Below the pieces are notes generated by a model, which was not told the origin of the DNA, did not search any database, and was given only the letters and a program-made list of their open reading frames with translations. Positions 1-8,522 of a DNA stretch of 64,000 nt are shown piece by piece. The translations under genes and the position numbers were made by a program. The DNA lies in contig CT971583.1 in the NCBI GenBank assembly GCA_000063505.1, forward strand, positions 558,001 to 622,000, read 5' to 3'. Position 1 is the first letter of the stretch; each line of letters opens with the position of its first letter. The stretch is from Synechococcus sp. WH 7803 (GTDB lineage Bacteria; Cyanobacteriota; Cyanobacteriia; PCC-6307; Cyanobiaceae).

Positions 1-980
1 GTTAACGACAGTTCATCGCCTGGTTTTAGGAGATGACTGTCCGCATTGCGAAAGAAAATCACTGCGGTATTGGGCGCATAGGCGGAGGTAAGACCTTTTT
101 GACGTTCACTTGAGTTGCTGTCCTCCATCATCAACCCTTTTTGTGCATCAAAGACCAGAGTTGCAATGAGTTGGTTCGTTTGAATTAGATCACCTGGAAG
201 CAACGATAAACCGAATACAGTCCCTTTTGCTGTTGCTTGAATATCCCCAACTCGCTTCAGTCTATTGAGCTCTAGAGTGGCCTGCGAACGTTTTTCAATA
301 AAGTCTAAATTTCTCGACAACCTTTGCTCTTGATTTTGAAGGTTGAGCTGTTTTTTGTTTTCTAATAATTTAAGTTTTTCGATCTGTAGCGATTCGATGG
401 ATTCGAGTTGGGAGGAATAATTTCTTTCCGCCGACAAAACGTCTTGCTCGCTGATTCCACCTTCTTCACGTAGATTCTGCGAGTTTTCCAAAAACTTCTT
501 GTAGTTATTTGCTTGATTCTGGCGTATGGAAATTTGCCGATTAATTACCTCAATTTGCTCTGATACATCTTCTTTTTGGATGTTTAGCAGTTGATTGCTC
601 CCTTTATTGAGAGTCATGTATGTATTGTCAAGCTTATTGATTAGGTTTTGACTATTGCTAACATTTAACTCTAGATCGGGTATTTGTAGCTTTACTAGAG
701 TATCTCCCGGCTTAACACGGTCTCCATTCTTCACATTGACTGATTTAACTGTACCATCAGCCTCACTGAAGACTCTTAAAATATTTCCTGGACCAATCAA
801 TAAGCCTTTCCCTGGAACAGTTTCAGGAATGCGACCTAGAAATGCCCAAAATAATACGATTAAAGTGAACCCGGAAAGGGAAGCGATCCATAGCCGATCA
901 GAGCTTGACGTTATCGATGCTGCTTCATCGGATCCATCATGAACCGCCGGCGAATTTAGAAAACCTGTTGGATCAGACAT
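1..980 (-). CDS. NHLM-type HlyD-family periplasmic adaptor (partial)
   Basis: The reading frame is open from the ATG at 980 to the left window edge, so only the N-terminal ~326 residues are present. It has a short cytoplasmic N-terminus, one membrane segment (about residues 38-55, around FTLIVLFWAFLG), a biotinyl-lipoyl-like half (about 65-105, with DGTVKSVNVKNGDRVKPGD), a long Gln/Asn/Glu-rich coiled coil (about 110-260) and the start of the second lipoyl half. This is the membrane-fusion-protein plan of type I/RiPP exporters, and the N-terminal part resembles NHLM bacteriocin-system adaptors. Its ATG shares one base with the stop of the upstream ABC gene (TAATG), so it is the last visible gene of that operon. 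It probably bridges the inner-membrane ABC pair to an outer-membrane channel, which is not in the window. Codon use is AT-rich, like its operon partners. Confidence 0.85.
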   Translation of the reverse strand, partial: MSDPTGFLNSPAVHDGSDEAASITSSSDRLWIASLSGFTLIVLFWAFLGRIPETVPGKGLLIGPGNILRVFSEADGTVKSVNVKNGDRVKPGDTLVKLQIPDLELNVSNSQNLINKLDNTYMTLNKGSNQLLNIQKEDVSEQIEVINRQISIRQNQANNYKKFLENSQNLREEGGISEQDVLSAERNYSSQLESIESLQIEKLKLLENKKQLNLQNQEQRLSRNLDFIEKRSQATLELNRLKRVGDIQATAKGTVFGLSLLPGDLIQTNQLIATLVFDAQKGLMMEDSNSSERQKGLTSAYAPNTAVIFFRNADSHLLKPGDELSL

Positions 981-3247
981 TAGAAAGAGTTGGATCGCTT
1001 TGTTTTTTGAATGCTCGCTTCAGCATCTAATTGTGATCTCACGAGTGACCAAAATGCTGATTGTTTACTAACGAGCTCATCATAACTACCTGATTCAACG
1101 ACTACACCTTTATCCATCATTAAGATGCGATCGGCCGTTTTGATGGTGTTGAGTCTGTGAGCAATAGTTATTCGTGTGCAGCTCATCGTTGCAATGGCGT
1201 TCTCGACGATGGACTGAGAGACGTTGTCGAGAGCACTTGTCGCTTCGTCCATGATCAAAATCGAGGGCTTCTGTGCGAATGCTCGGGCAAGCATGATACG
1301 TTGTCTTTCGCCTCCAGACATGTTTGCTCCACCACTGGTTACCGGTGTTGAAAGTTTCAGTGGCAAATCCTTCACTTTATCTCCAATAGCCGCGTTGTTT
1401 AATGCAACCCATATTTCATCTTCGCTTATATTTTTACCAGCTTTTATATTGTCGCCTATCGTTCCGGATAATAATTCTATATCTTGTAGTACAGCGCCAA
1501 TAAATTTTCGAAGTGAGGGCAAGGAAATTTTTTTAAGATCTTGGTGGTCGTAACTTATAAAGCCTGACTGGATTGTTTCGAAGCCCAAAAGCAATCTGAT
1601 TAGCGTTGATTTTCCGGAACCCGATGTTCCGACTAGGGCTACATGTTCACCAGGTTCAATATTAAGATTCACCCCTTTAAGGATTTCTCGATTCGAATTT
1701 GGATACGTAAATCTAAGGTCGCGTACCTGAATCGACTGCACTGGCTTGGTGATGACTTGAAACTTAGTGCCTGTTTCAACATCATGCGAAAGTACACTGG
1801 AAAGCCTGTTCCAGAGAAAGGTCACTTGTTGCTGCACAACAACAATTGTGCCAATGAGAGATAATGCCGCACCAAGAAAAACACCCATAGCGGAATTAAA
1901 TCCCAAAAGATTTGCCAAGCTCAGTGTTTGACTGGCTTGACCAGGACTAAACAAAACATAGGCCGTAAAAAGAAGTATAATAATACTTAGTGATTGGCCA
2001 ATACCCTCGGAGATAACAGATGACCGTTCATTGATAGTATCAATACTATAGTCAACTTTTTGCTCGGCTCCAAATAATTTTGCCCACTCTCGTATCAAAA
2101 AAGCTTCGCTCGCTGTTGTTCTCAGTGACTCTATTGAACTTAGAATTCCTTGCGTAAGACCAGTGACCTTGGATTCGTATTGAAAGCGTTTAATTTGCAA
2201 TTTGATGGTTGCGCGTATGGCTGTAATGGCAATAATTGCCAACAAGACGGTGACAATTAGGGCGATTAAAGTTAGATCTTTAGAGTAATAAATCATCAAC
2301 CCGATGTTGACAATTGAAAGAAGGCCATCAATAATTGCGATTAATGTTTGGCCACTTAGCACGCTTTGAACTTCTGCAATAGCCTGAGTCCTTTCAATTA
2401 GCTCAGAAGATGTAAACTGATTTAAATGTGACACAGGTAATCGTAGAATGCGATCCCAAAGGGCAGGACCTAATCTCAATGCGATGACACTTTGAATCCG
2501 GAGCACAGATTCATTTCGCACTAAATTCAATAGATTGCCAGTTAACAATGCTGAGACGAGAACGGCAGCATATTGAAGTAATAAGGATATAGATGCGTTG
2601 GGAATTGCGCTACCAATAATTTGAGAAAGCAGAAAACTTGGCGCTAAACCTATGAGAGAAATTCCAAGAGAAATTGCAATAAGTACAAATAAGTTGCCCA
2701 ATAAAGAACTTTTTATGATCTGCCACAGTTGGTTCAGGTAGACTCTGTCATGGTTGCGAAGTGTCGTATAGAAAAGATATCCATGGTCAATAAATTGATC
2801 TTTATTCTTGCTGTTAATTAGGATATTTTTGGATAGAAGAGGCGATTCAGCCTCGTAGCACGGAGGTGACTGATTGCGTCTCCACTTGAAGAGGCAGGGG
2901 TCAATTTGCTCTGATGTGAAGCCAAGAATTGTGCCCGAATCCCTGGTTGGCCATCCAGGGGTTAATTTGATTTTTCTCCATTGAAGATCATTGGCCTCAC
3001 AGAAATCGATAATAAGCTGATGGCCTTTAGAGGATACTTGTGGGTAAACACTCCTATTATCCGATAGCTCTTTGAAAATGGAGTCTAAACATTTTAAGAG
3101 CGATACTGAACATGCATCGTTAGCAACGAGATCTTCGATTCTAGAAGATGTATCCCGGTGCACTTTCAAGACCGAGCTGAGCTCTTCGAGTGACTCTTCG
3201 TAAGCCTTTTGAATATCTAAATTTAAATCAATGTTGTTTTGAGTCAT
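980..3247 (-). CDS. NHLM-type ABC transporter, permease/ATP-binding subunit without peptidase (ABC2)
   Basis: A 755-residue half-transporter. Residues 1-~170 form a soluble N-terminal region including WPTRDSGTILGF, which resembles the non-peptidase NHLM ABC2 family. About 175-475 are transmembrane (six hydrophobic segments). About 510-745 form the nucleotide-binding domain, with Walker A GTSGSGKSTL, signature MSGGERQR, Walker B ILIMDEATSALD and the switch His in TIAHRLNTI. In NHLM clusters this protein pairs with a C39-peptidase ABC protein to export leader-bearing peptides; here that partner is the upstream gene, overlapping by 4 bp (ATGA). Both ATPase sites look intact. The cargo cannot be read from this window. 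Family assignment is by motif and architecture recall, not by search. Confidence 0.87.
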   Translation of the reverse strand: MTQNNIDLNLDIQKAYEESLEELSSVLKVHRDTSSRIEDLVANDACSVSLLKCLDSIFKELSDNRSVYPQVSSKGHQLIIDFCEANDLQWRKIKLTPGWPTRDSGTILGFTSEQIDPCLFKWRRNQSPPCYEAESPLLSKNILINSKNKDQFIDHGYLFYTTLRNHDRVYLNQLWQIIKSSLLGNLFVLIAISLGISLIGLAPSFLLSQIIGSAIPNASISLLLQYAAVLVSALLTGNLLNLVRNESVLRIQSVIALRLGPALWDRILRLPVSHLNQFTSSELIERTQAIAEVQSVLSGQTLIAIIDGLLSIVNIGLMIYYSKDLTLIALIVTVLLAIIAITAIRATIKLQIKRFQYESKVTGLTQGILSSIESLRTTASEAFLIREWAKLFGAEQKVDYSIDTINERSSVISEGIGQSLSIIILLFTAYVLFSPGQASQTLSLANLLGFNSAMGVFLGAALSLIGTIVVVQQQVTFLWNRLSSVLSHDVETGTKFQVITKPVQSIQVRDLRFTYPNSNREILKGVNLNIEPGEHVALVGTSGSGKSTLIRLLLGFETIQSGFISYDHQDLKKISLPSLRKFIGAVLQDIELLSGTIGDNIKAGKNISEDEIWVALNNAAIGDKVKDLPLKLSTPVTSGGANMSGGERQRIMLARAFAQKPSILIMDEATSALDNVSQSIVENAIATMSCTRITIAHRLNTIKTADRILMMDKGVVVESGSYDELVSKQSAFWSLVRSQLDAEASIQKTKRSNSF

Positions 3248-5478
3248 GCGAATTTTACGCCTCCCCCTGTTACGACATTGGTTTGATTAGGTTTAAAATC
3301 AACGAGTGCTGAATAAGCTCCCTTTTTGAGCAGCAATTCTCTATGGGTACCTTGTTCAACTATATGTCCACTGTCTAAATAAATGATTTGGTTACAGCTA
3401 ACGATTGTGTTGAGTCGATGAGCAATAACTATTTGTGTGCAATTTAAATCATTTAAGTGACTAACAATTTTCTCTTCTGTGCGTGCGTCAAGGGCACTTG
3501 TGGCCTCATCAAGGAGTAGTACCTTGGGTTCTCTAACCAAGGCTCGTGCAATATTTAATCGTTGTCGTTGACCGCCACTGAGTTTGAAATTTGCTTGATC
3601 AGTCATTGTTTCATAACCGTCAGGCATTAGCAGAATGTCATCGTGAATGCATGCTGCTTGACAGGCTCCAATGACATCAGCCTTGGAGTAATGTTGATTG
3701 AACAGCCTAATATTATCAAGGATGCTTCCTGGAAGTAGAGGTGAGAATTGCGTGACATAAGAAACTGATTCATGCCAATGATTCACCCCAAAATCACTAA
3801 GATTCTTGTTGTCGTAGTGAATTGCTCCTGAGGTTGGTTTGTAAATGCCTGCAATGAGCCTCATAAGTGTTGATTTTCCACATCCAGTTGAACCCACCAT
3901 GCCTAGTCTTGAACCGGTGGGAATTTCTAAATTAATTCCATCAACAACATCCTGGATGGCACCTCCAAAGCTGAAATGCAGATCCGTCAATTTGATTGGG
4001 AAACCTTTTACGGTTGTTGGTGAAACTGATGATGATGACGCCTGAGGTCTCTCATGGCTCAAAGAACTGATATTCACGATTGAACTATAACTGTCAGGTG
4101 TTTCTGTTAACACATCATCTAATTTATTGACATCGCCAAAGAGTTGTTCAACTGAGCTCCAGGAATCTGCAATTTCAATCAGAGGTGCTGAAAACGAGCT
4201 ATATATTTGCCTGTAAGAAATGAGCCATCCAAGAGCTAGGTATCCATTGATGACCAGAAGGCCACCACCAATCAGTATTGCAATTGTCAATAAATCACCA
4301 ATAATTTTTCCCGATGTTGAAATTCGATTGCTGACTCTCGTTAAGCTCTGCAGTTCATTCGTATATTTTGCGTGCTGACCAGTCCATCGTCTGAAAATTT
4401 GATCCTCAATTGCAGATGATTTCACAGTTTCAATTGTACGCAGTGTGTCATAAGTGGTGGCAAAAAGTTCACCTTGTGCTTGCGATAATTTAATGCCACT
4501 CTCGGTTCGTTGGTTTTCTGTTTTACGAATTATTGTTATTTGAAGGCTTTGGATGATAAAGCAAAAAATAGCCAACGGCCAGGAAATCAAGAGAAGAAAT
4601 ATGGCGTAAATAGCCATTGATGTAATATTGACAATTGCTTCACCATTTGTACTTGTAAGAACTTTGGCGACTGACTGATTAAGCGAAAGTCGTTGATTGA
4701 CTTCGGATGCATGTCTTGCTTCAAAAAAACTGATTGGTAACTTCAGTAATTGAGTAATAAAACCGAGAGACATGTCCCTCGATAATATGATTCCAAGTTT
4801 TCTGAAAATTACTTTTTCAAGCCTTATGCCAGGCAAAAGTAAGCTGATCATGATGATAGCTAAGAGCATCAAGCCATTCAAAAATTCTCTTTGTCCCTTA
4901 ATAAATACAATGTCAATCAGTGTGGATGTGATTGATGCCAGCGCAATATTTGGGACCGTCGAGAGAGCGCTTAAAAGTACCAATGAAACTATAACAGACT
5001 TGTATTTTTTGAGGCGATCATATAAGCCTCTCCATATATTTGGCGCCTGACCTTCTCGTTTGAAATCCTTTGTGGGTAGGAGCTCAAGCATGATCTTTGT
5101 TGGAGTTGATTGATTGAAATCATCGAGACCAATCTTTCTCCGTCCACTTGCGGGGTCTGATAAGTACACTTGTCCATTTTTAACCCCTTCTACGACAAGA
5201 AAATGTGCACTTTCCCAATGGCAGATAAAGGGAAAGTTTTGGCTGCCAAGGTCATCGATTAAAAATCTTTTTCCTTTGACTTGTAGTCCGAATGTTTGTG
5301 CGTAATCTCGGATTCTTAAGACATTTGTTCCATCCCTTGAGACTCCGAGCCCAGATCGCAGTTCTGAGAGAGGTATCCACTTCCCGTAGTAGCCAAGAAT
5401 AATTGCTAGTGATGCTGCGCCGCATTCCGCGGCCTCGAATTGCAGAACTGTCGGAGTCCGTATCAACCGCTTTGTCAT
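3244..5478 (-). CDS. NHLM-type peptidase/ABC transporter (C39 bacteriocin-processing, ABC1)
   Basis: A 744-residue bifunctional exporter. Residues 1-~135 are a C39 cysteine peptidase with all expected residues: oxyanion Gln13, Cys19 in AAECGAASL, His92 in ESAHFLVVEG and Asp108 in YLSDPASG. Such domains cleave leaders after a double-glycine motif as cargo is exported. The membrane domain spans about 155-440. The ATPase (about 490-725) has GSTGCGKST, LSGGQRQRLN, LLLDEATSALD and an intact switch His. It starts 5 bp after the adhesin gene ends and overlaps the next ABC gene by 4 bp, so adhesin, ABC1, ABC2 and HlyD adaptor appear to be one transcription unit. An active peptidase predicts a double-Gly-leader substrate, but none is visible in the window. 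Confidence 0.92.
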   Translation of the reverse strand: MTKRLIRTPTVLQFEAAECGAASLAIILGYYGKWIPLSELRSGLGVSRDGTNVLRIRDYAQTFGLQVKGKRFLIDDLGSQNFPFICHWESAHFLVVEGVKNGQVYLSDPASGRRKIGLDDFNQSTPTKIMLELLPTKDFKREGQAPNIWRGLYDRLKKYKSVIVSLVLLSALSTVPNIALASITSTLIDIVFIKGQREFLNGLMLLAIIMISLLLPGIRLEKVIFRKLGIILSRDMSLGFITQLLKLPISFFEARHASEVNQRLSLNQSVAKVLTSTNGEAIVNITSMAIYAIFLLLISWPLAIFCFIIQSLQITIIRKTENQRTESGIKLSQAQGELFATTYDTLRTIETVKSSAIEDQIFRRWTGQHAKYTNELQSLTRVSNRISTSGKIIGDLLTIAILIGGGLLVINGYLALGWLISYRQIYSSFSAPLIEIADSWSSVEQLFGDVNKLDDVLTETPDSYSSIVNISSLSHERPQASSSSVSPTTVKGFPIKLTDLHFSFGGAIQDVVDGINLEIPTGSRLGMVGSTGCGKSTLMRLIAGIYKPTSGAIHYDNKNLSDFGVNHWHESVSYVTQFSPLLPGSILDNIRLFNQHYSKADVIGACQAACIHDDILLMPDGYETMTDQANFKLSGGQRQRLNIARALVREPKVLLLDEATSALDARTEEKIVSHLNDLNCTQIVIAHRLNTIVSCNQIIYLDSGHIVEQGTHRELLLKKGAYSALVDFKPNQTNVVTGGGVKFA

Positions 5479-5483
5479 AAAGA

Positions 5484-7202
5484 TTACTTATTAATTTGAT
5501 CCTTGGCAATGTTATTCGTCTTGCTTTCGAGCATGGCCTGGACGAGAGTTTTAATTTGAGCTAATTCTGCGCGAATAAGTCTGTTTTCTTCTTTTATGGA
5601 GTTATTTTCAGCTTTGAGTCGTTTAAAGTTTTCGATGGAGGCTTGCTCAGATGATGGCTCTTTGCTTGATTTCTGCACGAATAGTGGGAAAGAAAATCCG
5701 ATCCTTCCGGCTATACTAGAACTTGAGTTATTAAAGTAATCAACTGAGTCTGTGAAACTAATGGCGCCATTTAAGTGGAGCCGATTATTGATTTTGATAG
5801 CACATCCGGCTGCGAACGCATAGCTGTTGCTAATACCCCCTGTTCCGATTCCGCAGCGTGCAGGCTCGTCTTCACCGGCACTCATCGTGGGAACTGCACT
5901 CATGGCAGCGACGAGTGCACCCGTTGAATTTATGGCGTATGGTAAATTACCAGTCTTCATTTTATTATTATAAGTATCAATAATTTCATTCGTTAGGTCT
6001 TTGGATGATTGTGTGCCCGCAACGCCATTCTCATCAACTGTTACAAGCTCAGCCTCTCCTGATTGATACTTATTCCCTGCGAACTGTCCATCTTTCGCCA
6101 GTCCAGGAAGCGTTAGTTGACTTCCAGGTTCACCGATCTGAACTTCGGTAGTTTTTGTTCCGCCGATCACGATTAAACCCTCCTTATCGCTGACCGCTTC
6201 GAAGCCAATTGCAGTTGAAAAGTCGCTTAAGGCTGCTGATCCTGGCCCGATTGCAGTTGATCCTGCGCCAGTTGCAGCTGCAAGATCTCCAGCTGCAAAG
6301 CTCGACGTTCCTGATGACACAGCCTGTGTTCCAAGTGCTACGGATCGAACCCCAGAAGAAATGCTCTGGGAGCCAACTGCCACAGAACCAGAACCTGATG
6401 CAAGTGCTTCAGAGCCAACGGCGAGTGCTCCCGTGTCGGCTGCTTCTGCCAAACTTCCAAGTGCTGTGGATAAAAAGCCACTTGCGGTACTTGCCGCACC
6501 GATGGCGACTGATGCTTGAGCTTTAGCAGAGGCTGCGTAGCCTTGAGCAGTTGCGAATGGTGAATCTGCAGTTGCAAGAGCTCCGATTGCGATTGACTGG
6601 TCACCTGATGCGGTGGAAATATCACCAACTGCGATGGCCTGCAATCCCTGTGCTCTTGCTTCTGGGCCGTAGGCGGTAGCGGCAATTCCACTTGCCTGGG
6701 ACAGCAGGCCGACGGCTACGCCGTGGTAGCCAGACACTTCTGAGGACGATCCAATCGCAACGCCAAATTCTCCAGCTGTCACATCTTGTTCTGGAACTGA
6801 GGTTCCAGTGGTCAGCACTTTTGCGTTCTGTCCAATGGCGATGCTTCCTTCTGCTTGAGGCTCTGGAGGTGTGGCTGCAGTTGGAGCACAGCGCGGATCA
6901 GGCAGGCCGAAACTTGGGCAAGCTCCATTGACAAGGCCGGTGAACTGACCAGTCGTATTGTCAAAACCACGATGATCCGGCTTGTACATCGATCCAATCG
7001 CAATTGAATCGATTGGAATCGTTGGGTATGTGTAGTCGCTATAGCTCAGTTCCCAACCAGTTATTGCTGTGAAAGTGCTGTTTATAACAGTTGGATTTGC
7101 TGTGTTGAAGGGGGTAACGTTTCCAAAACCAACGGATTGGGAGCGCGCTGCTGGAGACAGAAAAGCGCCGAGTGAAACGAAAGCTGCGATCGCTTTTTTC
7201 AT
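5484..7202 (-). CDS. YadA-like trimeric adhesin with head repeats, membrane anchor and C-terminal coiled coil
   Basis: A 572-residue surface protein. Residues 1-~22 look like a Sec signal peptide (AxA-type site near SPAARSQS). A unique N-terminal region follows. Then come about 16 YadA-head repeats, 15 of them in strict 14-residue register from about 147 to 345 (S-V/I/T-A-I/V/L-G motifs). Residues about 430-518 resemble the YadA beta-anchor (STGALVAAMSAVP, then short amphipathic strands ending in GFSFPLF), with two Cys (RCGIG and AGCAIK). Unlike a classical YadA protein it continues about 55 residues past the anchor, with a charged coiled coil at about 525-562. It is the first gene of the exporter operon. 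Family proteins form outer-membrane trimers that bind surfaces or cells; the ligand here is unknown. Confidence 0.85.
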   Translation of the reverse strand: MKKAIAAFVSLGAFLSPAARSQSVGFGNVTPFNTANPTVINSTFTAITGWELSYSDYTYPTIPIDSIAIGSMYKPDHRGFDNTTGQFTGLVNGACPSFGLPDPRCAPTAATPPEPQAEGSIAIGQNAKVLTTGTSVPEQDVTAGEFGVAIGSSSEVSGYHGVAVGLLSQASGIAATAYGPEARAQGLQAIAVGDISTASGDQSIAIGALATADSPFATAQGYAASAKAQASVAIGAASTASGFLSTALGSLAEAADTGALAVGSEALASGSGSVAVGSQSISSGVRSVALGTQAVSSGTSSFAAGDLAAATGAGSTAIGPGSAALSDFSTAIGFEAVSDKEGLIVIGGTKTTEVQIGEPGSQLTLPGLAKDGQFAGNKYQSGEAELVTVDENGVAGTQSSKDLTNEIIDTYNNKMKTGNLPYAINSTGALVAAMSAVPTMSAGEDEPARCGIGTGGISNSYAFAAGCAIKINNRLHLNGAISFTDSVDYFNNSSSSIAGRIGFSFPLFVQKSSKEPSSEQASIENFKRLKAENNSIKEENRLIRAELAQIKTLVQAMLESKTNNIAKDQINK

Positions 7203-7311
7203 TGTGCGTTGTATTTGGATGTAGCTTAGGTCCCTCCCCGCCCCTTGTCCTAAGAGAAAGTTAATTTATTATTGACCTCTGCCGGACTGCTGTTGTTTCA
7301 TTTTTTTTCAG
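7203..7311. promoter_or_regulatory. Divergent intergenic region, adhesin operon / oxygenase gene
   Basis: This 109-bp spacer separates two divergently transcribed genes, so it must contain the promoter for the oxygenase and probably the main promoter of the adhesin/exporter operon. It contains an AT-rich core (about 7257-7275) and a run of eight T just before the oxygenase ATG. No convincing ribosome-binding site precedes either start, and I could not assign -35/-10 boxes with confidence. Confidence 0.45.
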
Positions 7312-8496
7312 ATGGATTGCCTTTGTTCTTTGATTGGCGAATCGTCGGTCAATTTCTTTTTAAGTGATGTTTACGAGCAAAGGATGGCGCACTATGCGGG
7401 TGTCTTGAAGGGCGCCATGGGTTTTTCGCTTGATGAGTTTGAGGCTATCCTCGGCATGCCTGGCTTAAGGCCTTATCTACGGCTTGTTGCTAATCAAGTG
7501 GAAGATTATGACCCAAAAATAGTGGCTAATGATGGACATTTGTGTAAGCCTTACGTATTGTCTAGATTTCATGAGGGCGCTTCTATTGTTGTGAACGAAG
7601 TGCACCGTTTTTCGTCTCAATTGATGGATTTGGCTTCTTCGTTGTCTGAAGAGCTTGGCGTTCAATGTGTGGTTAATGCTTACCTGACACCTCCCCAGTC
7701 TGTTGCTTTGTCTCCTCACTTTGATAGTCATGATATTTTTGCGCTTCAGGTGGTTGGGCAGAAGCAGTGGTTTGTTGATTCTGAGCTTTCTTCGTTAACA
7801 ACCAAATCAACTTTTCAGCCCATTTTGAGTGCCGATCAGGCTAGTTCGGTTGATTTTCGGGAGGTTGTGATGGATGAGGGTGATGTGATGTATCTGCCTC
7901 GTGGATGCGTGCATCATGCGCGCACGATCTCTTGCCAATCCATGCACCTTACCGTAGGGCTTTACCCACTCGAATGGAGTGAATTTATTGCCTCCGCTGT
8001 TGAGATTGCTGCGTCTGCTCCTGAGGCCCGTGGGTTGCGCACGTCTGTTCCGCTTGGCTTAAAGCGTCAGCATCCGTCTTTTTACCGTCAAGAATTGCTC
8101 GACCGGCTTTCTGGTCTCTTCACTGATGATGTGATTGAGAAAGCACTTCGTTCCCGTGAGAAAGAGTTCAGTGCTGGCCAGCCTTCATCCTTTGTTGGCG
8201 GTCTAGATGCTGATTCTTGGCCTGCAGGCAGCATCGCCTCTGATGATGCATTTGAACGCTGCGCAGAAGCTGTTTACTTTTACCCTGCTGTTAGCGGGCT
8301 CAGGGTTGTTAGTTCTGGATATGGCTTCACCCTGAAGCATCCCAACCCAGATCGCATATTGAAGGTCTTGTCCCATAAGAAGTTTTTTACTCTAGGTGAG
8401 TTGACTGGCGGCGATGAATGCTCTTTGAATGATATTGCCTGTATTCAAGCGTTGCTTCGTCGTGGTATTTTGCGTCGCTATCGGAATGCTATCTGA
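7312..8496 (+). CDS. JmjC/cupin_4-type Fe(II)/2-oxoglutarate oxygenase, RoxA (YcfD)-like
   Basis: A 394-residue protein. Its core matches the cupin-4/ribosomal-oxygenase family: a beta-strand with SPHFDSHDIFALQ provides iron ligands His136 and Asp138, and DEGDVMYLPRGCVHH provides the distal ligand (His201 best by spacing). In known RoxA-type enzymes this site hydroxylates arginine or histidine side chains of ribosomal proteins, using O2 and 2-oxoglutarate; the C-terminal ~150 residues would be the winged-helix-like region. The gene is AT-rich and divergent from the adhesin/exporter operon, which raises the possibility that its substrate is an exported peptide or the adhesin and not a ribosomal protein. 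That link is inference from position. It starts at ATG 7312 without a clear ribosome-binding site; the N-terminal helix FFLSDVYEQRMAHY fits the family. Confidence 0.82.
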   Translation: MDCLCSLIGESSVNFFLSDVYEQRMAHYAGVLKGAMGFSLDEFEAILGMPGLRPYLRLVANQVEDYDPKIVANDGHLCKPYVLSRFHEGASIVVNEVHRFSSQLMDLASSLSEELGVQCVVNAYLTPPQSVALSPHFDSHDIFALQVVGQKQWFVDSELSSLTTKSTFQPILSADQASSVDFREVVMDEGDVMYLPRGCVHHARTISCQSMHLTVGLYPLEWSEFIASAVEIAASAPEARGLRTSVPLGLKRQHPSFYRQELLDRLSGLFTDDVIEKALRSREKEFSAGQPSSFVGGLDADSWPAGSIASDDAFERCAEAVYFYPAVSGLRVVSSGYGFTLKHPNPDRILKVLSHKKFFTLGELTGGDECSLNDIACIQALLRRGILRRYRNAI

Positions 8497-8522
8497 GTAA
8501 TCGTATTGAATCGCTTGATTCG

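Noticed and set aside
8508-8521. GAATC-GCTT-GATTC small inverted repeat between the oxygenase and mtnD genes
   Set aside because: The stem is only 5 bp, AT-rich and has no T run on either side, so it is too weak to call a terminator.
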